A stretch of 64,000 nucleotides of DNA. Source: Eustoma russellianum. Its lineage: Eukaryota; Streptophyta; Magnoliopsida; Gentianales; Gentianaceae. Position 1 is the first letter of the stretch; every line of letters starts with the position of its first letter. Under the pieces are notes generated by a model. That model worked only from the letters and a program-made list of their open reading frames with translations. It was not told where the DNA came from and searched no databases. The stretch lies in the NCBI GenBank assembly GCA_036186865.1, contig AP025062.1, positions 33,614,631 to 33,678,630 on the forward strand, written 5' to 3'. Both the position numbers and the translations under genes were made by a program. Below, one piece after another: positions 1 to 12,392 of the stretch.

Positions 1-1369
1 AAGGCTAGAGCATCTTACCAAAATGAGCTTGGAATGGTTCAAGCACCTCAATGTAACACCACCTAGAAAAGTTGAAGGCTTTCACCTATTTCAACCATGA
101 AACCCACGGTTTTGGCATGGAGAAGGAGAGTTCATGTGAGCTTCATTCTTTACCAAAATGAGAATTTTCTTAAGGGAACTTAGAATAAGACTTACCTAGA
201 TGTCTTCTTGAGTCTTGAAGTTAAAGTTAAACTCCCATCCTTCAAGATGTTGGGGGCGAAACTTTGGTGAGGGGAATGGAAATTGTCTAAGTGTTTTGCT
301 CTTGCATGATGAGAAGATAGATGTTTCTAGAATGGTTTGATTTAAACATGTTAGAGACTTAGGAGAGGGGGGACGGTTTTGGAGGGATTTTTGTGAGGGT
401 TAGGGCTTTCTTGAGTGTTAATCAAGGTTAAGTTAGTATAACCTTGGTTACTTTATTCAAACTATAGTTACTTTTGTGCTAACCCAAGTTACTTTATTAA
501 ATCATGGTTACATTAACCTTGGTTTAGAGAAGAGTAACCATGGTAGGATTTAAAATCCTCCATGTCTAGACATTAAGGGGAGGGCGGTTTTGGTTGGGGT
601 CTTTATGACCTCAACCATACTACTTCCTTCTTTAATGAGTTGTCTCAACTTGTTCCTTAATTGCATGTCTATTTTATTTTCTATTTATTTCTTTGCATAA
701 TAACTTCTTGTCTAAATGATGTAGTAGACATTAAATAATTATTTTAGCTAATAAAATTGGCTAGAGAATTCTAGAATTTCCCATATATAGGCCGAAATTT
801 TGGGCCTCTTAGGCATCTTGATATTCCTTGTAATTTTAATCCATATACCATATTATTGCCTATATTTTCTTGTATTCCAAGATTAGCATATGTATCTATA
901 CAATTACGTACACGCCTAGGTGTACCATGTGTTTATACCTTCCCTACATATATCATATATACGCACATACATATAAATATTGGTATGGTTTATATCACTC
1001 TATATCTCATAGACTATCTCAAGAGTATTTAAGTAAAAAGAGTTACGTGGATTTAAGTAACACGCTCTAAAAGAAATTGTCGCTTTCATTCCATCTCATA
1101 TTCATAGTTTTTACGTACCTAATTGTTGGGGTACAACAATCATAATGTTATTATACACATATTTTGGGACTTATTCTTTATTATTTTCGGATGGATATTG
1201 GTCAAAAAGCTGAGAAACAATCAGCCACACATGAAGGAGAGAATAGTGGAAGTAGTTGGGTCAAAGGGTGATATTCACTATGGAGTTGATTCTCACTATT
1301 ATCCAGCCATCATTATCTGATTTTCTACTCATTTTTTAGCATTAAAAACGTTCATATATGTGAATGTGA
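1..1369. other. Unassigned AT-rich sequence
   Basis: No coding sequence is supported; the short open frames here have no recognisable domain. A TATA-like stretch lies near 783-790, and a GTTACTT/GTAACC-type motif recurs between about 425 and 545. The tract may be the outer part of the LTR that ends at 2830, since related LTRs in the window are 2.6-3.0 kb long, but I see no sequence similarity that proves it. Confidence 0.4.
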
Positions 1370-2830
1370 GGTGGACAACTCAAATTTTGACATATGAGCA
1401 AGACTACATCATAAGGACCAACCAAAACACTCCAAGATGACATGTTGGCATAGAGTGCATTCTTGGAACTCTACGTGGCAGTAATTTCGGTTTTGGAAGG
1501 TGTAAATCTGCAGATTTGGTCAGCCATTATCCTTCCAAAGTTGTTGAAGAGGTTGAGCAGAAGGTGGAAGAAGTGGTCATCCAAACCACTTGATCTTTTC
1601 TGAAAATTCCGGTAGAAATTTCAGCATTCAAAATGGTCCAATCACATGTCTTGAAGGTGCCAACTAATCAAGGTGATGAGGTGGTCTTCCAATCAAATGA
1701 AGACAAGTGAGATTGATGATGTGGAAGGTGACATGTGCGCATCCTAATCCACAAGGAGCTGCTCACACCTATAAATAGAAGTGGAGTTGAAGAAGGAAGA
1801 CACACAACTTGAAGCTATCTTCTTCTCTTATTCTTCTTCTTCTCCATTCTCCATTCTTGTTCTTGCAGCTGATGTTATAGGTGATTTTGATTGTTATTGT
1901 GTTGCATACATACCTCTTGTACTCATAAAAGTTGTAATTGATTAGCCATTCTATAGCGCTATATCAATTGGTGGTGAGGTGATTACATTCTTGAGATTGT
2001 AAGGTATTGTGATTAAATCTTGATTAGGGTTGGTGTATAACCCAAGAATGAAGTACTTTGTCAGTTGTAAGGTGTTATTCCCATAGTGAAAATCCAAGGA
2101 AAGGTGTTCCTTGGCACTAGAGTAGGTCACATTAACCGAACCAGGATAATTCTTGGTGTCTTTGTCTTCTTTACTTTTCTGCCCGTTTTTCACTGTTTCT
2201 GCACTGAACTTCTAAAATCCAGAAAAATAGAAAAACTTTTTGAAAATTCTGATTTTTGGTGTCAACCAACTTCAGACTGTTAGCTTTTATTTGCAATAAG
2301 AATCACTTGATTTGAGAAAATAAAAGTTAGTCAAACATTCATTGCAAGTTAGTTGCACAAATCTATTAGCAAAACTGACCTATCTTCAAAGTTTTGCAAT
2401 TCTGTATTATTTGGCTAGGATAATTGATCAAGGCTTTCTAAAAACATAAACGACACTTCCTAAGCTTTGTTTTGACATAAAGATCACACCTTTTGGATAA
2501 GTACACAAGGAGTTCTAGCTTTTCTAAGTTGAACAACTTTTTTGTCCTGTACTGAAAAATCTTTGAGACTAAAAGTTTTTACCTTTTTGAATGGCCAAAC
2601 AACTTTGGATTACACTCAAATTTTTACAGGAGTTATAAAACATCTTGAACTTTATTTCTGTAAAGTTTCAAAAGTTTTGAAGTTTTGCACAAAGAGAAAC
2701 AAGTTTTTAAAGGCAGACTCTGATTCTGAAATTTATAGAACTAGTTTTCAGAGGAGTTTTGAAAAAGGTTTTTTTAATAGTGAAATTTCCGCTAACCACT
2801 ATTCACCCCCCTTTAGTGGTGTTTATTGCA
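1370..2830 (+). repeat. Sirevirus-like Copia LTR, + orientation (partial)
   Basis: The segment ends in the reverse complement of the conserved edge of the three LTRs further right: a run resembling TTCACCCCCCTTTAGTGGTG, then TTTATTGCA. It also carries the reverse complement of their TACTGGTTCGGTTAA-type block (about 2086-2155). A TATA box (CTATAAATAG, 1769-1778) sits about 1.06 kb before the LTR end. The corresponding candidate TATA in the 4523-7498 LTR is about the same distance from its end, so R-U5 length is conserved. The left boundary is not defined. No TGGTATCAGAGC primer site follows at 2831, so the element is rearranged just past the LTR. Confidence 0.6.
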
Positions 2831-2835
2831 GGTGT

Positions 2836-3905
2836 CACGGTCCAACAAAAAACATGTGCTGAAATTTTAGCATGTGTTATATTTTGAAATGTTTCCTTGT
2901 ACGTTGCCCTCTTTAATGTCACCAATCTAGCTGCACCTAGACTCCAAGAAGGTTGAAATAGGCGTGTGATCTCATCTGCATATGTGCTGAATTCTCTTTC
3001 GGTAAACTTTGTGACATAATGATGCACAATCTTCACACACATGGTAAATTTCAATCAGCGCTGAATAGATTTTGCTAGAACACTCTAACATTTCTTGAAT
3101 GTGTAAAAAGTGTCTAGATACATGTGACATCAAGACCAAAAATGTTCCAAGCATGTAGAGGTGAAGAAAACCGAATTTTCAACTTTTGTCGATTACGCTA
3201 TTTTTCTCCGGTTAATCTCAAAATTCTTAGACATGTGATATATATTATTTCACACATAATATACATAAAATAAGATATATATTCAGCTTCAATGGCTGAA
3301 AAAACACCATGTGCCTTTAAAAAAAATGAGTTTGAATTCTCCAGAAATTTAGGCTAAATTGTGGGTGATTGATGTGTGTAAACATAGTATGACTTTGGGT
3401 CTGAATTTGACATGTGTAGCACAAATTTGAGTATTTTTAGTTTATATATACTGGCCATCTTTATATGGTAAGTAAGTGACAACCCGATACGACAATTTTA
3501 GGTTTATGGCCTCGTGACATGTTGATATAATTTTTGCAACAAGATGACATGTAATGTATGATATGAGATCTGTATATACTCAAAAATATGATGTGTATAT
3601 AGCTATGTGATGTCGACATATGTTTATGATGTGTAAGACGTGTCTAACGTATATTTCGTCGTTATAAAGAAAATATGTATATATGAAATATATGTGTAGG
3701 CGTGTGTAGTAGTATGGAAAGAAGACAACAAATGTTTTCCATTTAATGTAAGGCTTAATGTTTCATGGCACGTTAGTACGACAACATTATATATAAACAT
3801 GTAAAGCATTTTTATCACGTGCATATATCAAGTAACATTTATTTCATGCATTTTGTAAACACGTAACATTTGAATCAAGCATTTTTGAATCACTCAAACC
3901 TTGAT
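2836..3905 (-). repeat. Sirevirus-like LTR fragment, opposite orientation
   Basis: This resembles 6255-7498 of the neighbouring LTR: an ATGTGCTGAAATTTTAGCATGTG block near 2850, then the TGGCTG and CACTCAAACC blocks further right. It runs in the same direction as that LTR, so it belongs to a - strand element and faces the LTR that ends at 2830. The head-on arrangement within a few bases implies a nested insertion or an inversion. Boundaries are approximate. Confidence 0.5.
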
Positions 3906-4522
3906 TTCACAACACTTTTGTTCCATCTAAGATAACTACTATTGATGGCGTTACAATAGAAGTAGTAAAGCCTAAGCAAGAGTATACTGTAGAAGATAAA
4001 AAGAGATTAAGTATGAATGCCAAGGCTATGCAACTTCTTCTAAATGGTTTAAGTAAAAGTGAATTAAGTTATGTTTCCAATTGTTATAGTGCCCAAGAAA
4101 TGTGGTGATGTCTTCAAATGAAACATGAAGGAACTACTCAAGTTAAAGAGTCGGAGATAAACATGCTTATGTCAACTCTTCAATCTTTCAAATTACTACC
4201 GAATGAATCTATTGTTGATATGGATCTAAGATTAACTGACATTTACAATTCTCTTGAGTCTCTTGGAAAGGTTTTCTCTTCACATAAGAAGGTATAAAAT
4301 GTATTAAGAAGTCGCCCATCCGAATAGAATCATAAAGTCACGGCAATCAAAGAAAGTAAGGAAACTAAATAAATAAAAATGGAGGAACTAATTGGATCGC
4401 TAAAGGTATACGAAAACAAACTCATTCTAAGGAAATCGGAATCAACTTCAAAACAAGGTAAGACTATAGCATTTAAATCAAATGAATACGTCTCTAATTC
4501 TTACGATCACGTAGATGATAGT
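3906..4522 (+). pseudogene. Ty1/Copia gag remnant
   Basis: Translating the + strand through several stops gives a recognisable Copia Gag (UBN2/Retrotran_gag type) core, with pieces such as AKAMQLLLNGLSKSELSYVS and EGTTQVKESEINMLMSTLQ and a late EELIGSLKVYENKL segment. In functional relatives this is the capsid-like nucleocapsid precursor. There are in-frame stops (for example the TGA after QEMW near 4107), a shortened LRS.P block near 4300 and no zinc knuckle before the next LTR begins at 4523. The fragment is therefore dead and was cut by the insertion of the element whose LTR starts there. It reads opposite to the flanking LTR pieces, so it is not simply their internal region. Confidence 0.65.
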
Positions 4523-7498
4523 TGTAGGATCTGCAAGGCACCACTAGAAGGGAGGGGGGTTGAATAGTAGGTGCGGAAAATGTGGTTTTTAAAATTGTTT
4601 TAAACCAAAAACCCAACTTCTGAAAATAGTTTCTGTTTTCAGGACCTGTTTTGAAACATTTTGAAAACTAGGTTACGGGTCTTCAAAAATTCTAAAATTT
4701 GAAGAGATCTTAGTCTCAGACGTTCTGAGTATCTCCTAAAAAGTTTAGATTAAAATTCAACCTCTAATCCCTTTAAAAATTGTTGATGGTCAGATTGCAC
4801 AAATCTGCCAGAAACGGTAGTCTGATTAAAAAATTAATTCCTATTTAACCGTAACTCCAAATGCTCTGAACATTTAATGACTAACTCCTTTTTAGGTTTA
4901 TTTAATTCTGTTGAAACAGTTTTGAAAAATTCTTTTGGGAAGATAGTCAAATACATTCAAAGTCTCAACCTTTGCAAGCCTGAAAATCAGACTACACTAG
5001 TCTCAGAACTTTTGACATTTGAATGACTTATACTTGTCCAAAAGGATTGAAACTTGCGCCAAAAAAACCTTAAGACGTATGGCTATGTTTCTTGAAAGTT
5101 TCGCGATTTTTAAAATTCGTTTACTATTTTTACGAAAGTGATAAAAACGATGCACTGTGCTAGAAACTGAAAGTAAGTGCTGAAAGTAGAGAACACAAGG
5201 AATTTTATACTGGTTCGGTTAAAACAACCTACTCCAATCTTCGAGGACACCTTCCTTGGTTAGCACTAATCACAAAACACAAATAACACCTTACCACATA
5301 GAGTTGATGGAGTTACACACCAACTCCAACCCTTTACAAACCTTGTATGTGACTACAATGATCACAAACACCACCACCTTGCGAGTGAAAGATTTATCAC
5401 ACCTTGATCAATCTTTTACAATAAATAAAGAGTATAGGGTGGTATGTAAGAAGCCTATTCAAGATGTATGAATATGAATACAATAGGCTTTTAGAGAGAA
5501 GAAAGAAAGAAGTGTAGAAAGAGAAGGATGTAGCGTTTTTGATCTTGAATTTGCAAGACTTGTTCTTGTATTTTAGTTTGCTCTCCTCTTTCCTTTTATC
5601 ACTAGTGGCCGCCCCCTTGATGCCTTCTCCTCCTCTTTAAAATTATCTTCTAAGTCCTTGGGAGAGTATATTGCATCATTGTGACATTTCCTTGCTTACT
5701 TGGCAACTTCTCATTGGATGATCATTAAGCTCTTGCTTACTTGGCACTCATTGATTGGATGGAAATTGTCATCATTTGATGACTAGATAAATCTGAAAAT
5801 AAACCTTAAAAACATGTGCCAATTAGCCATAGAAGTGTTGCCATAAGTCACATAATCATCCCACATAATTAGCAAGACACATAACTTCATTTTTTCTTAT
5901 GAAAATCGGCCACATGCATGCTGAAATTTCAGCATGTGATTTTCACACTAAATTCAAATTGTTGCCATGTTTGCATTTGATTTATTCCTTGAAAATAAAT
6001 AAGAAATCAATCATCATTTAGTACATAACATTTCTACTAATTTTGGAATAAAAATTTGTCACCAAGAAGGCCATGAATTCGTCCAAGTACATTACACACA
6101 TGCTGAAATTTTCAGCATGTGTGATATTTGAAAATATCACGTGATTATTTCCATAAAATATTCGAAACATTGTCATAAGATCTTTTAATTAATCCACATA
6201 ATTCAAAGTGGTAAATATGGCATAATTAAGTTAGAAATTCGGCCAGCCTATGCACACATGCTGAAATTTTCAGCATGTGTTACAAATGTGACATAGTTTA
6301 AAATGTTACCTTGTGTAGCTCCTTCCTTTATGTCACCAACAGTGCTCCAACATGGATGTCTAGGCGTGTGATGATGAATATATATGTGTTGAATTTTATT
6401 TTTGCAAACTTTGTAAAATAGTACACATATAATTGTACACATATGGTATATTCCAATCAGCCCATAATTGATTTTTCTAGAACACTTTAGAATGTATGAA
6501 ATATGTAAAAAGTGTATAGATACATGTTATATATATGCCAAAAATGTTCCATGTGTCGTGTTCGTAGAAAACCGAATTTTCGACGTTTATCGATTACCCG
6601 ATTTTTCTCCGATTAAATTCCAAATTTTTGTACATGTTATATATATTATGTTACACATAATATACATAAATTAAACTTTAATATTCAGCACTCATGGCTG
6701 ATTAAAGTGGCACCTACATGTGACAAAAATGTTGAATTTGATATCTCCACACCTTAATTGGGAGTGATTTGTGTGTGCCAACATGGAATGATTTTATGGT
6801 TGTATATACCATGTAAGCCACGAAATGTGTGGCCATTTTTTAAGTGTAGGGGCTGGCCATCTATATATGGCAAGTACGCGACACGTTGGAGAAGTTTCGG
6901 TATTCACCCGATATGAGAATTTTTGGTTTAGAACCTTTTAACGTGTCGTAATAAATTTGTCATCATCATGACTTATATCATATGATATAAGACCTGAATA
7001 TACTCATAAATATGAGTTAACTATAGTGATGTGACGTTAATATACATACATAAAATATATAACGTGTCGGTAGTACGTTAGAATGTATGTGTATGTGCCG
7101 TTTTAAAACAAATCTGAATATATATATAAATATAATGTAAATGGCGTGTGGAAAGGGTGGAGAAAACTTTCCATTCTTCAATTTGTTTCCTTTGTGCTTT
7201 TTCCAAATAAAGCTTCCTTTAATGAACTACTTAGTTTATTTAACTAAGTACTTCACTTAATGAACTAGTTTAGTTCATTAATGATGGCACCTGAAAATAG
7301 TTCAAACACAACAAATGATTGCCATTTGATGTAAGCTTTAAAGCTTCATGGCTCGTTAGTACGACAACATTATATATGAACTATATAAGGCAAGTTTTAT
7401 GCACAATCGTGTCATATCATAAAATATGTCATGTATTTCTTTAATACATGTATATAAAACATACATTTTGTAATCACTCAAACCCCTTTTTCTCTACA
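4523..7498 (-). repeat. Sirevirus-like LTR A (3' LTR of a - strand element)
   Basis: The long LTR is bounded by TGTAGGATC at 4523 and CTCTACA at 7498, and is about 74-80% similar by eye to the LTRs starting at 8499 and 12393. Shared blocks are TGCAAGGCACCACTAGAAGG at the left edge, TACTGGTTCGGTTAA, and the CACTCAAACCCC end. The polarity is set by the polypurine tracts and RNase H just to its right, so this is the 3' LTR of a - strand element. Short open frames in it (such as 5256-5471) are not genes. It contains three near-identical palindromes, listed separately. Confidence 0.8.
5911..6281. repeat. Three CATGCTGAAA palindromes inside LTR A
   Basis: Inverted repeats with arms reading CATGCTGAAA / TTTCAGCATG occur at 5917-5936 (20 bp, no spacer), 6095-6123 (14-bp arms around one T) and 6254-6280 (13-bp arms around one T). 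Partly decayed versions lie in LTR B (near 9891) and LTR C (near 13778). Short palindromes are described for Sirevirus LTRs; their function is not known to me. Confidence 0.7.
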
Positions 7499-7706
7499 AT
7501 CTCCCCCTTTTTATGATTTACAAAATAACATATGGTCATGATTTAAATTTTATCGCTCCCCCTCCAATCATGCACAAATTCAAATTTTGAATTTCAAATT
7601 TCAAATTTTCTCCCCCTTGATTTGTGCAATCAATTTCTCTCTCCCCCTTAAATCATGCATTCTCTCCCCCTGTCAATCAAAAATACATGTAAATATGGAA
7701 AGACAA
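7499..7706 (-). other. Cluster of polypurine tracts (Sirevirus type)
   Basis: CTCCCCC repeats on the + strand (7501, about 7556, 7610, 7642, 7664) read as GGGGGAG on the element strand, between the end of RNase H and the 3' LTR. Multiple polypurine tracts here are a known hallmark of Sireviruses. The tract next to 7498 is the likely primer for plus-strand DNA. Confidence 0.7.
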
Positions 7707-8498
7707 TCAAATCAAATTAGCAGAAATCATGCCCAATTTAGAACAAAGATTTTCAAACGTGGCTTGATTTAATGCTTTAGTGAAGATGTCAGCTACTTGT
7801 GCCTCAGTGCGTACGTGATCTATGACAATATCACCATTATTTACATGATCACGAAGGAAGTGATAGCGTACTTCTATATGCTTGGCCTTAGAATGTAGCA
7901 CGGGGTTCTTAGATAGGTTGATGGCGCTCATACTATCACAATATATAGGAATCTTATTGACCGTAATTTTAAAGTCAGAAAGTTGTTGTTTAAGCCATAG
8001 TAGTTGTGTGCAACAAAGACTAAGTGCCATGTACTCAGCTTCAGTAGTGGATAAAGCTACGCTTGCTTGCTTTTTGGAAAACCATGAAATAAGTGAATTT
8101 CCTACAAATTGACAAGGGCCACTCGTGCTTTTCCTATCTATTTTATAGCCACCATAATCTGCATCAGTATAGGCATGTAAGTTAAATTCACAATCATTAT
8201 CATACAAAATGCCTAAGGTGTGTGTGTGCTTAATATATCAGAATATTCTTTTCATGGCATTATAGTGAGACACCTTTGGTTGACTTTGAAAACGTGCACA
8301 CATACATACACTGAACATGATATCAAGCCTACTAGCAGTAAGATATAGCAAAGAGCCAATCATAGATCTATATAAGGCATTATCAAAATCCTTACCATGT
8401 TCATATTTATCTAATTTAGTTGTGACACTCATAGGGGTGGGTGACGGATTTAAATTCTCAAAATTGAACTTTTTAATCATATCATTTATATACTTAAC
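7707..8498 (-). pseudogene. Ty1/Copia pol remnant: end of RT and RNase H
   Basis: This is the C-terminal part of a Copia polyprotein. The segment read from 8498 to 8238 holds the RT tail (FNFENLNPSPTPMS, then YRSMIGSLLYLTASRLDI). 8207-7707 holds RNase H with the expected acidic motifs: TDADYGG, STTEAEY and CDSMSAI. The protein ends with the usual IFTKAL...LGM tail. An in-frame TGA at 8235-8237 sits where relatives have Arg in a KRxxRYIK-like stretch; CGA to TGA by cytosine deamination is the simplest explanation. Everything upstream of SVKYINDM is missing because another element's LTR starts at 8499, interrupting the codon series. The fragment is non-functional, and it fixes the orientation of LTR A. 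Confidence 0.85.
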
Positions 8499-11175
8499 TG
8501 AAGGACCTGCAAGGCACCACTAGAAGGGGGGTTGAATAGTGGGTGCGGAAACTTTGGTTTTTAAAATGTTTTTGAATCAAAAACCCAACTTCTGAAACCA
8601 GTTTCTGTTTTCAGGACCTATTTTGCAACGTTTGAAAACCTAGGTTACAGGCCTTCAAAAATTCTGAAATTTGGAGAGATGTTAGTCTCAGATGTTCTGA
8701 GTATCTCCTAACAATTTCAAATCAAAATTCAACCTTTAACCCTTTGAAAAATTGTTTGTGGTCAGATTGCGCAAATCTTAAAGAAACGGTAGTATGACTT
8801 GAAAATTTTATTCCTATTAAACCGTGGCTCCAAATGGTCTGAAAATTTAATGAAAAACCCCTTAATATTTTTATTTAATTGGGTTGAAACAGTTTTGAAA
8901 ACTTCCTTTTGGAAGTATATCAAATACGCTCAAAGTATCAACCTTTGCAAGTCTGAGAATCAGAATGCACTAGTTTCAGAACTATTGACGTTTGAATGAC
9001 TTATACTTATCCAAAAGGGTTGAAACTTGCGCCAAATGAAACTTAAGAAGTGTGGCTATGTTTTTGCAAATTTGGGCAATTTTGGAAAGTCATTTGATAT
9101 TTTTACTAATGCAATAAAAACGATGCAAAGTGCTGAATAACTGAAAGTAAAGTGATGAAAGTAATAACACCGAGAATTTTATACTGGTTCGGTTAACACA
9201 ACCTACTCCAGTCTTTGAGGACACCTTCCTCGGTTATCACTAAACCAAATAACACATTACCACAAAGGGTTTCTTGAGTTACACACCAACTCCAATCCTT
9301 TACAAACGATACAAGCAATCACACCTTTCAGAACACCACCACCGAACAGATGAAGGTTTGATCACACCTTGATCAACCTTTTACAATTGAAACGTGTATG
9401 GTGCTCTATACAATGCCTATTCAATATATTTTAATATTATAACAATACTCTTGAAAAGAGAAGAAGAAGAAAGAAATGTGGAAGAAGAAAGTGGAAGACT
9501 TCTTTTGCACTTGGAAATTATGAGACTTGTCTTGCTTTTGTTTGCTACATCTCTTCTTCTTTTAATCAGCCTTGGCCGCCCCCTTAGGGCTCTTTTTCAT
9601 CTTGAGAATTCTCTTTTAAGACCTTGGAAGAATGCCTTGTGTAAATGTGAGATCAACTTGCTTACTTGGCAACACTTCATTAGATGATTATCTTGGCTTT
9701 GTTTACTTGGTACTTCATGATTGGTCTGACCTTGTCACCATTTAGTGTGCTGTAAAAATCTGAGATTAACTTGAAAAACATGTGCCAAAAGAATTCAAAA
9801 CACTACCAAATAATCACCATTCAATCCCTTCAATTTTGGGATGCAAATTAAGGACAATTGAATAGTAAATTCTGCCACTATTCACATGTGCTGAAAATTT
9901 TAAGCATGTGTTGCGTTTTTGAAATCTTTCCATGTGTGTTGCCCTCTTCAAAGTCACCCATCATGTGTGGCTTATTTTCCACCAATTAAAGTGCCAAATA
10001 AGCTCCATCTAGGCTCCAAAAAAGCTGAAAATAGTGTGTGAAATTCCTGCACATGTGCTGAATTTTATTTTTGCAAACTTTGTAAAATAGTGCACATATA
10101 ATTATACACATATGGTATATTCCAATCAACCCTTAATCGATTTTTCTAGAACACTTTAGAATGTGGGAAATATGTAAAAAGTGTATAGATACATGTTATA
10201 TGCCATGCCAAAAATGTTCCATGTGTCGTGTTCGTAGAAAATCGAATTTTCGACGTTTGTCGATTACCCAATTTTTCTCCGATTAAATTCCAAATTTTTG
10301 CACATGTTATATATATTATGTTACACATAATATACATAAATAAACTTTTAATATTCATCTCCCATGGCTGATTAAAGTGGTGCCTACATGTGACAAAAAT
10401 GTTGAATTTGAAATCTCCACAATTTGGCCTTAATTGGGGGTGATTTGTGTGTGCCAACATGGAATGATTTTATGGCTGTATATCCCATGTAAGCTACGAA
10501 ATTTATGGCCATTTTTGAAGTGTAGGAGCTAGACATCTATATATGGCAAGTACGTGACACGTTGGCAAAGATTCGGTATTCACCCGATACGACAATTTTT
10601 AGTTTTGAACCTTTTAACGTGTCGTAATAAATTTGTCATCACCATGACTTATATCATATGATATAAGACCTGAATATACTCTTAAATATGAGTTAAATAT
10701 AGTGGTGTGACGTTAACGTACGTTCGTAAAATATATAACGTGTCGGTAGTACGTTAGAATATATGTGTATGTGCCTTTTTAAAAAAATCTGAATATACAT
10801 ATAAATATATGTTAAAAACGTGTAGTATGAGGGAGAAGAAGACTTTCCATTCTTCAATTTGTTGCCTTTGTGTCTTTTCTAAATATAGCTTCCTTTAATG
10901 AACTACTAAGTTTATTTAACTAAGTACTTCACTTAATGAACTAGTTTAGTTCATTAATGATGGCACCTGAAAATAGTTCAAACACAACAAATGCTTGCCA
11001 TTTGATGTAAGATTTAATGCTTCATGGCTCGTTAGTACGACAACATTATACATGAACTATATAAGGCAAGTTTCATGCAAAAACGTGTCTTGTCATAAAA
11101 TGTGTCATGCATTTCTTTAATACACGTTATTTAAATCATGCATTTTGTAATCACTTAAACCCCTTTTTCTCAACA
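8499..11175 (-). repeat. Sirevirus-like LTR B
   Basis: It runs from TGAAGGACC (8499) to CTCAACA (11175), followed by a polypurine cluster. It is closest to LTR C (12393-15010): for example both carry the ATGAGACTTGTCTTGCTTTT and GGCCGCC blocks. This is read as the 3' LTR of a deleted - strand element inserted into the pol gene of the LTR A element; the 5 bp before it are TTAAC. The open frame at 9394-9687 is conserved only as LTR sequence and is not called a gene. Confidence 0.75.
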
Positions 11176-11345
11176 ATCTCCCCCTTTTGATGATTTACAA
11201 AATAACATACGTTCATGATTTAAATTTTGTCGCTCCCCCTCCAATCGTGCACAAATTCAAATTTGAGTTTTGAATTCTCTCCCCCTTGATTTGTGCAATC
11301 AATCTTTCTCTCTCCCCTTTAAATCATGCATTCTCTCCCCCTTTA
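11176..11345 (-). other. Second polypurine-tract cluster
   Basis: CTCCCCC-type tracts recur at about 11178, 11232, 11279, 11313 and 11334, as in 7499-7706. They mark the 3' end of the internal region of the LTR B/LTR C element. Confidence 0.65.
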
Positions 11346-12341
11346 TTTTGGAAATACAATCAAAAGCGCTTGTAAATATGAAGACAACAAAGAAAAATCA
11401 TGCATTTCGAATAATATCAAAAGTGCGTTCTTAAGGGTTATTTTTTCAACCCTCTGAGAATGTCTCTTTTGGTATCCAAATTTGGGTGACCTTTCTAGGT
11501 CTTCCAAAAGGTAAGAAAGTTGATGAAGACACAAAATAATATACGTTAGGGGCAAATGCGTTTGGCCTTTGGCCAAGAATCCCATCATGCATATAGTATG
11601 GTTTTCGTTTTTGATATTTATTTCGGTTTGCATGCACGGGGCGTGATCTAGATGCATTTTTATGATATGAATGTTGCATATGCATCAATGGCTTTCTTTC
11701 ATATCTATATGGCACATAATTCTACTTTGTATGATATGAAGAATAAGAAACACGATGAGATGAGATGAGTGGTGTACCAGTCTTCTTCTTAGGCTGTATA
11801 GTTTCATGCGGTTTCATAGATGTAGATAAAATCAATTTTGTAGCCTTATTTTGTACTTTATTCTCTTCAGCATATCCTACTCCGGTTTTATCATTTTCAT
11901 GCTTCTAAGAAGAGATAAGACGATCTAGAATACAAGTATCCGTATTGAATTGTTTTCTAGTCTTTTCTAGATCTTCGTTTTTTGATTTCAATTTTGAAAT
12001 CTCGGCTTTTAGTTTTGTTTTCTCGGATGTCAATGATGAAATTTCGGACTTTAATGAATTTATGATGTAGGACGACTCTTCTTTTGAATCGTTTATTTGA
12101 GACACAAGATTTGTGTTAGAAGATTCTAACAATTTTTTTCCTTCAATTAATTGTTTCTTTTCTTTTGCAAGGGTCTTAGAAAACTTATGCAAATCAATGT
12201 ATTGAACATACAAATCATAATATGATGGTTCAGAATCAGAATCGGAATCGGAATCAGAATGTACCTTACCATCAAGAAGTGGAGGCCTTTGGCTTGGCAT
12301 ACCTTCTTACCCGGTTTTGTGTCTAGTGGTTGACATCTCAC
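11346..12341 (-). pseudogene. Sirevirus-like gag/pol-junction remnant
   Basis: Read leftward from about 12300, this gives an acidic DSDSDSDSE stretch, then a coiled-coil rich in Lys, Glu and Ser (about 12240-11930: KLLESSNTNLVSQ, then SLKSEISSLTSEKTKLKAE). After a stop near 11905 there is a separate block with repeated His/Tyr/Arg and a VTQIWIPK end, which resembles the WVPK motif found before the protease in Sirevirus polyproteins. Neither the capsid core, zinc knuckle, integrase nor RT is present between the two LTRs, so the internal region is reduced to about 1.2 kb. It cannot support transposition on its own. Confidence 0.55.
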
Positions 12342-12379
12342 AAAGATCGTTGGATCTCCTTGTCGTGAGTGTGCCTATA

Positions 12380-12392
12380 CTCTGATACCACT
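12380..12392 (-). other. Primer-binding site (initiator Met tRNA type)
   Basis: On the - strand this reads TGGTATCAGAG, complementary to the 3' end of plant initiator methionine tRNA, two bases from the end of LTR C. It makes LTR C the 5' LTR of a - strand element. Confidence 0.85.

Noticed and set aside
1123..1320. Short membrane-like peptide frame near the left edge
   Set aside because: Only 65 codons, no homology recognised, in repeat-rich surroundings.
9394..9687. Leu-rich peptide-like frame repeated at 13371-13580
   Set aside because: The frame recurs because it sits in two copies of one LTR; no start context or domain, and it is frameshifted in LTR A.
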